Notes: generated by a model not told the origin, from the letters alone. A DNA stretch of 14,085 nt from Conidiobolus incongruus B7586 (GCA_000697335.1 JNEM01007945.1:1-14085); one strand, 5' to 3'. Shown: positions 1-7,788, counted from the stretch's first letter. Translations and numbers: made by a program.

Positions 1-2
1 AT

Positions 3-140
3 TGTTTTAGACAATTAAAAAAACAGCTTGCAGGAAAAAAAATTCCTGCAAACAAATTAAATTGGTTTGTGAAACATCAAATTTCAGTCTTTAATAAAAA
101 GAACTGTTTTTTAGGTATTAGAAGCTTACCAAAGGTATAG
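3..140 (+). CDS. possible 3' end of an unrecognised gene, cut by the window edge
   Basis: An open frame runs from the left edge to a TAG at 138-140, giving about 45 lysine-rich residues that end CFLGIRSLPKV. In DNA this AT-rich a stop-free run of that length is uncommon, and the stretch is slightly richer in GC than what follows. An AATAAA lies 16 bases past the stop, as expected for the end of a transcript. I do not recognise the protein. The sequence AAG|GTATAG at 132-140 could instead be a splice donor, in which case the coding part would stop at 134, but no following exon is evident. No start is visible because the gene would begin to the left of the window. Low confidence. Confidence 0.35.
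   Translation, partial: CFRQLKKQLAGKKIPANKLNWFVKHQISVFNKKNCFLGIRSLPKV
28..51. repeat. perfect 9-bp inverted repeat around an A-rich loop
   Basis: TTGCAGGAA at 28-36 and TTCCTGCAA at 43-51 are perfect reverse complements separated by six A. It lies inside the possible left-edge coding end, where it would encode part of LAGKKIPA, so it may simply be coding coincidence. Confidence 0.5.
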
Positions 141-155
141 AAAAGAGTTATTAAT

Positions 156-161
156 AATAAA
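156..161 (+). terminator. possible poly(A) signal AATAAA for the left-edge gene
   Basis: AATAAA lies shortly after the stop at 138-140. The hexamer is common by chance in DNA this AT-rich, so it only supports the partial gene weakly. Confidence 0.3.
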
Positions 162-1331
162 GGAGGCTATTAATTTTATATTATTCATTAAATTTTATAT
201 ATTATTTATTAATTTATTTGTTTAATTTTAATTTTAAAATTGTGCCATTACTTAATTTCTACACTAATATCAAATGAATAGATTAAATTTTCTCTGTTCC
301 AGCATTAAAATTTTGAGAGAATTTTACAACTAGAGTATGATTGAAACTAATATATTAAATCTAATTTAATTGATTCAATATTTCTCAGGAAATTAGCTGA
401 TATACTTGAATTATAATATTTATTGCTCAAGTAAAATATATACATTTGATAAATTCATAGTACAATTAATGAAATACATAATATTTAAAATTTTATAATA
501 ATATACTATAAAATGTAATGAAATATATGTTGTTGTTGTAATAAGAACATATTAATTTAGAATCAATTAATATTTATTTTACTCTAGATAATTTTGATCA
601 AGTTGAATCAAAATATCTAATTTTTCAAAATGGCATCACAAAATATTATACAATTAATCTACTATTAGCTGGAATATGGCTAATAATTAAATCTAATTTA
701 AATAAGTAAACAAATAAAAATTTGATTTGATTCAAATTGAAATCTATTTTAAAATTTAAACAGAAGAGTAATTTTAATATAGCAAATTAATTTCAGCTAG
801 AGTCCAATAATCGATTATAGTTCAAATAATATAATTTTGATAAACTAAGAATATCTAATGAATTTATATCAAATAATTTTTACACTATCAATTAAAAAAT
901 TAAATTATTAAAGCACCAGAAAAAATATTGTGTTACAAAAATTTTTTAAAATATTTGAATATACTTATCCATCCTGAAAATTTATTATAATATAATAATC
1001 ATAGCATTTTATTTTTAGTGAATAGGTTATATATTTCAATTTACTTTTATTAGATAATTAAATTCATCATATGATAAGATCATTATTGCATATCATCCAT
1101 ATTATATTTTATTCAATTATCAATTAATTATGATATATTTTGAGACATCTGGTAAAAAATATTCAATCATTGATATAATATACTGGATTGAATTGGTATT
1201 CCTTGAACATATATATAATCACTAAATTGATTATATAATACATATTTAATCACTTTACTTATAATATTACTTAAAAACATATTTTTTTATTCGAATTAAT
1301 TATAGAAATTTATAATATAAAAATATAGTGA

Positions 1332-1405
1332 ACTGATGTAAAACAGGATTTGCAAACTTTTGTCTGTTTTAAAAAAGGAGGATATTTACATCCTATTTTA
1401 TCAGT
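1332..1405. repeat. imperfect inverted repeat (hairpin candidate)
   Basis: The arm at 1332-1349 (ACTGATGTAAAACAGGAT) and the arm at 1390-1405 (ATCCTATTTTATCAGT) are reverse complements apart from two extra bases and one mismatch, with a 40-base spacer. A second perfect 7-bp pair, AAAACAG at 1340-1346 and CTGTTTT at 1364-1370, competes with it. It could be a small structured RNA, a miniature-element remnant or chance. Confidence 0.4.
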
Positions 1406-1535
1406 CAATCATTTCCATTTTTTGCTCGTCTGATTGGGTATTTTTAACTAATAAACAAATGTTTCAAAACAACATTTAAAGGCTTACTCATCAATCAATA
1501 TATATTCGTTTAACTACAAATATCTAAATTTTGAT

Positions 1536-1558
1536 TATATATATATATATATATATAT
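1536..1558. repeat. TA microsatellite
   Basis: An uninterrupted alternation of T and A over 23 bases. Confidence 0.9.
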
Positions 1559-2771
1559 TATTTAATTATAAAATAGCCATTACTTATATCAATATCATAT
1601 CTTTAAATGTCAAGATTATATTGAATCTTTCATTGGTTATATATAATCAAACCATGTATGGTTTAAATTTTTTGTTTTTTTTAGAAATCTTCAAATTTAT
1701 TGATTAAAAAATTTTTTAAAAAATTGAAAATTTCAACTAAAATAGATTATGTTTGAGGCGTTGAAAAATTGCTTAATTATAACAAAAAAATTTGCTTTGA
1801 AATTGAGTAAATAATTTTGTCAATTAAATTATATAACATAAAATTTTTGGAATATAATAATTGAATAATATTTAAGCTTAAAAGTGAAAATATGTTGCAT
1901 AAAATGATTAATCCATAAACTATTAAAAGTGACAGCAGTTTTGGAAAAGTAAAATACATTTTAGCAATCCTGTAGTAAAATATAATTATATATAATCTAA
2001 TTTCAATAATTAATATACCAGAATATCATGATTTAAGCAATTTGAAATATCTTAGATTATTTCAATTGGAACAACACATTGGTAATCATTATATTATTTT
2101 TTGTATTTATATATTCAACAGATATAATAGCGAGTAAAAAAGTAATTATTAGATATATCAAAAATTATTTATAGTTAGTATATATTAAATAATGATCGAG
2201 GAGTAATATATCTACAAGTTTTAATTGATATATTGTTATTATTTTATTTTTTTCGAATATTTTCGATATAGTAATTTGGACATTATTGAATCTTTATTCT
2301 GATTTTAAATTAAGAATATAAAATTTTACTGAGCTAATAACAAAATTTGACTTAAATTCTATTATTGTAATTTTAAATATTTGGATATTTTTTAGATAGT
2401 TTTGGTATAAAATTCTATAGAGAGTTAAATAGTGATATTTGTAATAAATTTTAGATTTTATTATATATGTATATTATTCAATAGATAATTAAAATATAAA
2501 TTCATAAAATTTATTGAATGAAAATATTCAATAAAATAAAATAAAATAATATTGTGAGGCATTTTATAGCTTATACTCTCCTTTAAATGAATTCGATTCA
2601 ACGAATTGTAAAAACTTCAAATGAATAGATATTTGACCGATAGAGAATAGCAAATGCAGATGATTTGTGAATTAGTAATGAGGTTGACTATATAATCAGT
2701 CATCAAAGTGTGTCAAATTAAACCCTAAGCCATTCGTCAACCCTGATTTTATTGGATCAAGTTACGTTGAT

Positions 2772-2780
2772 TATGGCTGA
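2772..2780 (+). promoter_or_regulatory. shared upstream 9-mer TATGGCTGA, gene 1
   Basis: TATGGCTGA starts 139 bases before the ATG and 67 before the TATA box of the first secreted-protein gene. The same 9-mer is at 4333-4341 before gene 2 and, inverted, at 6235-6243 before gene 3. A word with four G/C is rare by chance here, so it is a candidate binding site for a regulator common to the family. The factor is unknown. Confidence 0.5.
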
Positions 2781-2838
2781 ATGTATTAAAGTAGCAAGCT
2801 TCATTAATTTTACTATTGGTTACTTAACACTCTTTGGA

Positions 2839-2850
2839 TATAAATACATC
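2839..2850 (+). promoter_or_regulatory. TATA box of secreted-protein gene 1
   Basis: TATAAATACATC begins exactly 72 bases before the ATG. The identical 12-mer sits at the same distance before gene 2. Transcription would be expected to begin near 2868, leaving a leader of about 40 bases with no upstream ATG. Confidence 0.7.
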
Positions 2851-2910
2851 GATTAACATTATCAAAATCTACATTATTATTAAGTTATTATATTTACATT
2901 TTGAATAACA

Positions 2911-3195
2911 ATGAAATTGATTCAATCCTTGGGTCTTGTTAGCTTCCTCACCGTCGTCTTGGCTTCTCCTCAAGCTGTAGAATCGCCTGCTGAAGCTGCT
3001 GCCATTGCTAAGGCGATGGAGATGGGAGATGACAGAGGATTTGTAGAAAATGTCTTCGATGTATTACTCGGCACAGGTCCTGATGTTAGACAGAGTGCAG
3101 TTGGCCCAGTCATTGTCCCAGGCCAAAATGGAATTAATCCCTATCCATTCAATGCTTACACTGGTTTTGCTGGTTGGGGTTTCCCATTTTTTTAA
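2911..3195 (+). CDS. small secreted protein, paralog 1 (94 aa, unknown function)
   Basis: This intronless gene encodes 94 residues. Residues 1-18 form a typical signal peptide: MKLIQ, a hydrophobic core, then VLA with cleavage predicted before SPQ. An alanine/glutamate-rich linker (about 19-38) ends in DD, then comes the core RGFVENVFDVLLGTGPDVRQ (about 41-60), a VGPVIVPGQNG stretch, and an aromatic tail ending GFPFF. There are no cysteines, membrane anchors or dibasic sites, so it is probably released outside the cell as a small soluble protein. The ATG is preceded by AACA, with A at -3. GC is far higher than in the flanks. The paralog at 4471-4764 is near-identical through the core but differs in the alanine linker and in the last ten or so residues. 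I recognise no known family. Role as effector, wall or matrix peptide is open. Confidence 0.85.
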   Translation: MKLIQSLGLVSFLTVVLASPQAVESPAEAAAIAKAMEMGDDRGFVENVFDVLLGTGPDVRQSAVGPVIVPGQNGINPYPFNAYTGFAGWGFPFF

Positions 3196-3292
3196 ACATT
3201 CAACACATCCATTCCTCAGTTTAACCAAACATTTTACTATGAATAGATTTCTCAGGTTAGTTTTCTATGAAATAGTAAATCCCATTAAATAT

Positions 3293-3298
3293 AATAAA
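3293..3298 (+). terminator. poly(A) signal AATAAA, gene 1
   Basis: AATAAA starts 98 bases after the stop. The 3' flank from 3196 to here aligns by eye with the flank of gene 2, whose AATAAA lies 93 bases after its stop, sharing GAATAGATTTCT and AGTAAAT blocks. The matched position supports a real 3' UTR. Confidence 0.6.
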
Positions 3299-3309
3299 CT
3301 GACTTTTTA

Positions 3310-4310
3310 TTTTATTAAAATAAATGAGTTTAAGTATATACATCATTATAACAAAAATCAATTATTATTGGCTAAAATAACTATTATTTTAATATTATAG
3401 TACAATTTCTGAATAAGAAATATATTTTCATTTATATAGGTCAATATTATTAATTCTATACCATTGGATTTCTAAACATATAATTCAAACCTACTTGTGA
3501 GTTGTATATGATTATTGCTTATTTTGTCTTTCAAATAATAAAACGCTGAGAGAGATATTCATTTAATTAACATTAAATAAATCTTAAATTCACAATTTTA
3601 TATAAAACACTAGACATATATAACTGTGGAAATTGTTATTCAATATCAATATGTCAGAAAAAAATAGTTAATTTTTTGAATTAATATACAAATAACTTAA
3701 ACAAATTGATTATTACCTTTTAAATTTTTAATGATGGGTGAAAAAATTAATTTTGAACAGTTGAATTGTCATATATCAATTATAAAAACTAGGAATTTAT
3801 TCTACACTATAAAACTGGATAATATTGAGATTTGAACTTCAGTTTTTCTAAAAAACGGACATGAAAATTAAATTAGACAAATAATATTTGAGTATAATTT
3901 TCTATGTTTGATTTGATACAAGTGAACAAAATAATGTGACTAGTAAAATACTTAGCCACAAGCTATATTTTGAATTTCCAATCTATATTCAAAATTTGAT
4001 GCATAGAAATTTAGAATTTATTCATTAGCCATTCTTGAATTATTTTGCTTCAGTAGTAAAAATTGCAAATACGATTGGATTAGAGAGTTTCAGAGTGACA
4101 GTATAAACTATTGTTTACTATATTATATTTTGAAGTATACTTATACCATATTTAATGATATGTACAAGCTTATTCAAATCATACTATTGAACTATGACTA
4201 TGTAACTTGAATTGCTGGAATAAGTCCAATTAAATCTTAGTGATAATGAATATTTTTTAATTATTTTTATATAAATTATATTGAAAATGACTTGTGCAAA
4301 CAATTGAAAC
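3310..4310. other. AT-rich intergenic DNA between secreted-protein genes 1 and 2
   Basis: No supported gene. It holds a perfect 9-bp inverted repeat, ATTTTGAAT at 3967-3975 and ATTCAAAAT at 3987-3995, which may be chance at this base composition. Apart from the proximal promoter and 3' UTR blocks, I see no clear homology to the other intergenic stretches. Confidence 0.65.
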
Positions 4311-4332
4311 TGAATTATATTTCAAACTTGAA

Positions 4333-4341
4333 TATGGCTGA
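4333..4341 (+). promoter_or_regulatory. shared upstream 9-mer TATGGCTGA, gene 2
   Basis: It starts 138 bases before the ATG, against 139 in gene 1. The bases after it (AAAGT, TTTTAC, ATTG) also match gene 1, so the whole proximal promoter, roughly 4311-4470 against 2742-2910, was duplicated with the gene. Confidence 0.5.
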
Positions 4342-4398
4342 GAGTATCAAAGTGACAACTTGCTAAATTTTACCATTGCTTAATAAATCAAAATTGAC

Positions 4399-4410
4399 TA
4401 TAAATACATC
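4399..4410 (+). promoter_or_regulatory. TATA box of secreted-protein gene 2
   Basis: TATAAATACATC, identical to gene 1 and also exactly 72 bases before the ATG. The expected start of transcription falls at about 4427-4430. Confidence 0.7.
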
Positions 4411-4426
4411 AATTTGAATTATTAAA

Positions 4427-4468
4427 ATGAATATTAGCATTAAATTATTTTATTTACATCTTAAATAA
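4427..4468 (+). other. possible upstream ORF in the leader of gene 2
   Basis: ATG at 4427 opens 13 codons that end at TAA 4466-4468, two bases before the main ATG. It lies 28 bases past the TATA box, right where transcription should begin, so whether the mRNA includes its ATG is uncertain. Gene 1 has no ATG at this place. Confidence 0.3.
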
Positions 4469-4470
4469 CA

Positions 4471-4764
4471 ATGAAATTGATTCAATCCTTAGGTCTTGTT
4501 AGCTTCCTCACCGTCGTTTTGGCTGCTCCTCAAGCTGTAGAATCGCCTGCTGAAGCTGCTGCTGAATCTGCTGCCGCTGCTAAGGCGATGGAAGAAAATA
4601 GAGGATTTGTAGAAAATGTCTTCGATATATTACTCGGTACAGGTCCTGATGTTAGACAGAGTGCAGTTGGTCCAGTCATTGTCCCAGGCCAAAATGGAAT
4701 TAATCCCTATCCATTCAATGCTTACACTGGTTTTGGTTATCCTTGGCCCTTCCGTCCATTTTAA
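4471..4764 (+). CDS. small secreted protein, paralog 2 (97 aa, unknown function)
   Basis: This intronless tandem paralog of the gene at 2911-3195 encodes 97 residues. The signal peptide is the same, with cleavage predicted after VLA before APQ. The alanine-rich linker is longer (AAESAAAAKAMEEN), then the shared core RGFVENVFDILLGTGPDVRQ and VGPVIVPGQNG lead into YPFNAYTGF. After that the tails part: this copy ends GYPWPFRPF, the other GWGFPFF, both rich in Pro and aromatics. Over the 45 codons from RGF to TGF I count only three base differences, while promoters and 3' UTRs differ far more. There are no cysteines and no recognised domain. TATA box, leader length and poly(A) signal match gene 1, so the two are probably expressed together. 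Function unknown; secretion is the only confident inference. Confidence 0.85.
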   Translation: MKLIQSLGLVSFLTVVLAAPQAVESPAEAAAESAAAAKAMEENRGFVENVFDILLGTGPDVRQSAVGPVIVPGQNGINPYPFNAYTGFGYPWPFRPF

Positions 4765-4856
4765 GCATTCAATCTAATATCAAGTTTAACAAATCGATTT
4801 ACTAAGAATAGATTTCTTTAGTCATCTATACATTAGTAAATAACAAAGTTAAATAC

Positions 4857-4862
4857 AATAAA
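4857..4862 (+). terminator. poly(A) signal AATAAA, gene 2
   Basis: AATAAA starts 93 bases after the stop, at the position matching the poly(A) signal of gene 1 in the aligned 3' flanks. Confidence 0.6.
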
Positions 4863-4869
4863 TTCAAGA

Positions 4870-6230
4870 TTATTATTTAAATTATTTTATCCAAATATTT
4901 TCTATTTTTTGGTCTCTATCTCATTCCAGAAAAGAATTAATTTTAATTTGGAGCACTTTTTCTTTAGTTGTGAGTGAAATCTTATTTGTGTAGCAATTGA
5001 ATAAATTATAATATTGATTTACTATTTATTGTTTAATATCTTTTCTATTTATATTATAATATATATGGTCCTGATGAAAAATCCAATATTTATATTTGAT
5101 AAGTTATAAATTAGAAAACTGTTCATCATATATTAATATTATGGATAGTATATGAAGTAAAAATCAATTGCAAAATATAATCCAAAATAAATTTTATAAA
5201 TATTTGAACTTAATCTCTGAATATCAAAAAAATTATTACTCGTACCCTAATTTAACAATCAAAATACTGAATTTAATTTGATATTAAAATTGTTCAAGCG
5301 CATACCTTGGCCAAAAATATCTTTCTATTAATCAATTATTTTAATGTATTATGTAAATTCAAATCAAATATAATTAATTTACGTTTATAAAAAAATAAAA
5401 AATATACATTTCAATAATATTTAATTTCTCTAACTTGATAATTACAATAGGTCATTTGAGCTGAAAATTTAATTAAAAATAATTATATCTTTTGACTATA
5501 TTGGAATTTGTCAAAATATTTAGAATTAATCACATAAGTTATATGAAATTCTAATTAACTATAATCACCTCAATCAATCCTTAATTTTAAATAATTTTCA
5601 ATTAACAGTTCCATGACATCAGATGAAAAATTGTCAAAAGTATACTTTTGTAAAATATACTTAAGTTTATAATATAATAGAACTATTTTAATATTCAAAA
5701 TAGATAATATCTAGTTTAGTTTAAGTAAATTTATGGTACCGATGATGATAAATTTGGATAATGCATATTGTTCTCAACATACTACCACTGAGCAAAAGTA
5801 TTAGATTTTTAGAGTATATTTTTAAATTTGAATTCTAGATTCACAACTTCCAACCACATTCATCTTTGTTTTTTGCCTTATATATTAATTTAAATTGTTT
5901 ATGTCATATTTTAAACCTTGAAATCTAAAATGATGATTAATCTCATATAGTGAAGCATATATATTACCTCCATACTATGGATAATCATTTCATGGTCGAA
6001 ATTTAGAATATGGTTCCATTTTAAAACAGAAAATATACTTAGCCATTAATCATAATAGAAAGATATTCAATTTTTGTTTGAAATTTGATAATTGCACATT
6101 TTAAGAAAAAAATTAATTAAACTGAATAAAATAAATTTAATTTTGTTCAGAACTAAATTGTAATTACCTATATTTTATTTCAATTTGATTTGTTAATGGA
6201 TATAGTTACTCTCATTTTTGAATATTTTTG
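4870..6230. other. AT-rich intergenic DNA between secreted-protein genes 2 and 3
   Basis: About 1.36 kb with stops in all frames and no repeat or RNA gene that I recognise. AATATACTTAGCCA near 6033 resembles AAATACTTAGCCA near 3948 upstream of gene 2, a weak hint of old duplicated upstream sequence. Confidence 0.65.
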
Positions 6231-6234
6231 AATT

Positions 6235-6243
6235 TCAGCCATA
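6235..6243 (-). promoter_or_regulatory. shared upstream 9-mer, inverted, before gene 3
   Basis: TCAGCCATA is the exact reverse complement of the TATGGCTGA found before genes 1 and 2. It lies 107 bases before the ATG and 48 before the TATA box. Survival of the word in a promoter that is otherwise diverged, in the other orientation, suits an orientation-independent factor site. Confidence 0.45.
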
Positions 6244-6282
6244 TTTGAATATAGTATTATTTTGATAAGGAAATTGAAAGTA

Positions 6283-6290
6283 TATAAATG
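6283..6290 (+). promoter_or_regulatory. TATA box of secreted-protein gene 3
   Basis: TATAAATG followed by AATC resembles the TATAAATACATC of the other two genes and starts 59 bases before the ATG. Transcription is expected near 6312, giving a leader of about 30 bases. Confidence 0.6.
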
Positions 6291-6333
6291 AATCAAATCA
6301 TGATTAATTAAAAGATTTTTTTCCTATTAAAAA

Positions 6334-6345
6334 ATGACAGAATGA
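6334..6345 (+). other. minimal upstream ORF overlapping the start of gene 3
   Basis: ATG ACA GAA TGA encodes Met-Thr-Glu and stops inside the main start codon: the TGA at 6343-6345 overlaps the ATG at 6342-6344. It lies past the predicted transcription start, so ribosomes should meet it first. A-rich sequence precedes both ATGs. It may limit translation or require reinitiation. Confidence 0.5.
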
Positions 6346-6992
6346 AATTAATTAAAACTCTAAATTTATTGGGTTTTATATCATTTATTCTGAGTGCTCC
6401 TCAGACCGAAAATCAGGAAGGGCATATAGATGACCAGGTGCCAGTTATAGACGATGATGGATCTGATGATAGAGGATTCGTTAGTAATGTTCTTGATATT
6501 ATATTTGGTACTGAGCCAGTTAAAACAAAAGTTATAATTCCCAATCCTGTGCCACCTGTTCCATATCCATACCCTGCTCCAGCACCATATCCTCCTCCAA
6601 ATTATGGTCAATATCCTCCCCCAAACTATAGTTATCCTCCTCCAAACTCTAGTCCATTCTCTCCTCAAGATAATGGTCCATTCCCTCTTCAAAGCAATGG
6701 TCCATTCCCTCCTCCAAACAATGGTCCATTCCCTCCTCCAAACAATGGTCCATTCCCTCCTCCAAACAACGGTCCATTCCCTCCTCCAAACAACGGCCCA
6801 TTCCCTCCTCCAAACAATGGCCCATTCCCTTCTCCAAACAATGGTCCATTCCCTCTTCCAAACAATGGCCCATTCCCTCCTCCAAATTCGCAGCTTTATC
6901 CAGGTGAGGATAAAAAATTTGAACCAGGACCATATCCGGATCCATATCCACCAAAAGCTTGGAACGCAGATGAACCACCATTTATTCCATAA
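6342..6992 (+). CDS. secreted proline-rich repeat protein (216 aa, family member 3)
   Basis: The protein has a signal peptide at 1-18 (MKLIKTLNLLG, a hydrophobic core, ILS before APQ), matching the MKLI and PQ ends of the two paralogs. An acidic stretch (about 28-43, with DDD and SDD) leads to RGFVSNVLDIIFGTEP (44-59), the divergent counterpart of their RGFVENVFD core. After a Pro/Tyr-rich segment (PYPYPAPAPYPPPNYG) come nine 8-residue repeats at 111-182, consensus NGPFPPPN, preceded by a decayed unit SSPFSPQD. The tail is charged and Pro-rich, ending PPFIP. There are no cysteines and no lipid anchor or transmembrane segment after the signal. Such extended Pro/Asn repeats suit a wall, matrix or adhesive protein, or a secreted effector; this is inference. 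The next ATG is far downstream, and the signal peptide fixes this start. Confidence 0.85.
   Translation: MKLIKTLNLLGFISFILSAPQTENQEGHIDDQVPVIDDDGSDDRGFVSNVLDIIFGTEPVKTKVIIPNPVPPVPYPYPAPAPYPPPNYGQYPPPNYSYPPPNSSPFSPQDNGPFPLQSNGPFPPPNNGPFPPPNNGPFPPPNNGPFPPPNNGPFPPPNNGPFPSPNNGPFPLPNNGPFPPPNSQLYPGEDKKFEPGPYPDPYPPKAWNADEPPFIP
6672..6887 (+). repeat. 24-bp coding minisatellite, nine units
   Basis: Nine tandem 24-base units each encode NGPFP plus three variable residues: LQS, PPN five times, SPN, LPN, PPN. The inner units differ by only one or two bases (for example AATGGT, AACGGT, AACGGC, AATGGC), which marks recent slippage or unequal exchange. A tenth, decayed unit sits at 6648-6671. Because 24 is a multiple of three, other frames also lack stops here. 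Confidence 0.95.
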
Positions 6993-7458
6993 AGATACCA
7001 ATAATTAAAAATTTAGCCATATATATTTTCATATAATAATAATGAGTTTATACAACTTTAAATCATATTTAATATTCAAATTTTATTTAATTTCACTTGA
7101 TTAGTAATTACAATCACAGTATGTTTCAAATTTGAACAATATTTCCAAGTTTGAAATGAAAAAATTATCAGTATTTAAGAAATCTTACAATTTAATATTA
7201 ATATTGGAATTCATAGATAAAGTCAATATATAGAGATAACTATCTTAATATATTTTATGATATCGCCCTAGATAAATTCTGCTACTATATAAACAAAATA
7301 GATTAATGGGTTACAATAGATCCGTATCATCTAATTTTATAATATTGATATTGAAATCAACTGATTATTGTATATCAATTACTGGAATGTATATTCAATC
7401 TCAAATTTATCGAATTTTTCAATTTATTTTATTCAATTTAAAATAATCCCATTGACAA
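6993..7458. other. AT-rich DNA downstream of gene 3
   Basis: This holds the 3' UTR of gene 3; ATTAAA at 7003-7008 is a possible but very close poly(A) signal. No other gene is visible. The stretch ends in TGACAA at 7453-7458, the left copy of the target duplication of the LTR that follows. Confidence 0.6.
7453..7458. repeat. target-site duplication, left copy (TGACAA)
   Basis: It is identical to 7783-7788 on the other side of the LTR and directly abuts its TG end. Confidence 0.65.
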
Positions 7459-7782
7459 TGACACCCTCTGAGAAGTCAGGTAACTGATAAAATTAGACAA
7501 ATGGTCGACTTCTGGGAGAGCGCTTGTTAAATGGTATAAAGTAGTTTATTGATTCACCTGTATTATAGGGCAGAGCCTTAGAAAGAGGGCCGACGTGACA
7601 ACTAAGTTGTGGTCGATATTTTTATAATTAGGTTGATGTACTTTCCTGGCCTTCGAGTAGTACATCGGATGGAATAGTTGATTCCGAAGGTTGGAAGAAT
7701 TCGTTGCACACGATGCAGGTAGATCTGTATTCGGGATAATGCGTGCTTCGAATTGAGAGGATTGACCGGGTCTGCCGACCCA
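7459..7782 (-). mobile_element. solo LTR of an LTR retrotransposon (324 bp)
   Basis: A GC-richer island with sharp edges, starting TG and ending CA, flanked by perfect 6-bp copies of TGACAA. Read on the minus strand it begins TGGGTCGG and ends GGTGTCA, with a TATA box at 7619-7626 and a poly(A) signal AATAAA at 7545-7550 downstream of it, the normal U3-R-U5 order. No internal coding region or second LTR is present, so it is a fossil left by recombination between the two LTRs of an insertion. The intact duplication suggests it is not very old. Gypsy-type or Bel/Pao-type origin cannot be decided from an LTR alone. An open frame of 94 codons across it (7546-7830) has no recognisable protein. Confidence 0.7.
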
Positions 7783-7788
7783 TGACAA
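7783..7788. repeat. target-site duplication, right copy (TGACAA)
   Basis: It matches 7453-7458 exactly and abuts the CA end of the LTR. Confidence 0.65.

Larger units (their letters stand above)
176..2741. other. AT-rich intergenic DNA without a supported gene
   Basis: About 2.5 kb of roughly four-fifths A+T with stops in all frames. The one longer frame (1777-1959, minus, 60 aa) is a leucine/isoleucine run of the kind AT-rich DNA gives by chance. It contains a TA microsatellite at 1536-1558, an imperfect hairpin at 1332-1405 and a short run of ATAAA units at about 2531-2549. The last 200 bases before the first secreted-protein gene are somewhat richer in GC and may hold regulatory sites. 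Confidence 0.7.

Noticed and set aside
1777-1959. 60-residue hydrophobic frame on the minus strand
   Set aside because: Leu/Ile/Tyr/Ser composition is what AT-rich DNA encodes by chance; no promoter, homology or neighbour supports it.
3050-3400. 116-codon plus-strand frame overlapping secreted gene 1
   Set aside because: It is a shifted frame over gene 1 that runs on into its 3' UTR; the equivalent is not kept in gene 2.
2911-6992. Pheromone- or Kex2-processed repeat peptide precursors
   Set aside because: Signal peptides and repeats fit at first sight, but no Lys-Arg or other dibasic sites separate the repeats or the C-terminal segments.
6381-7001. Long antisense open frame (206 codons) across the repeat-protein gene, with two further long frames at 6604-7008 (+) and 6649-6981 (-)
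   Set aside because: The 24-base repeat is a multiple of three and lacks stops in several frames, so one open unit is copied nine times. The products are low-complexity Trp/Arg or His/Leu runs without a signal or domain, whereas the sense frame has a signal peptide shared with its paralogs.
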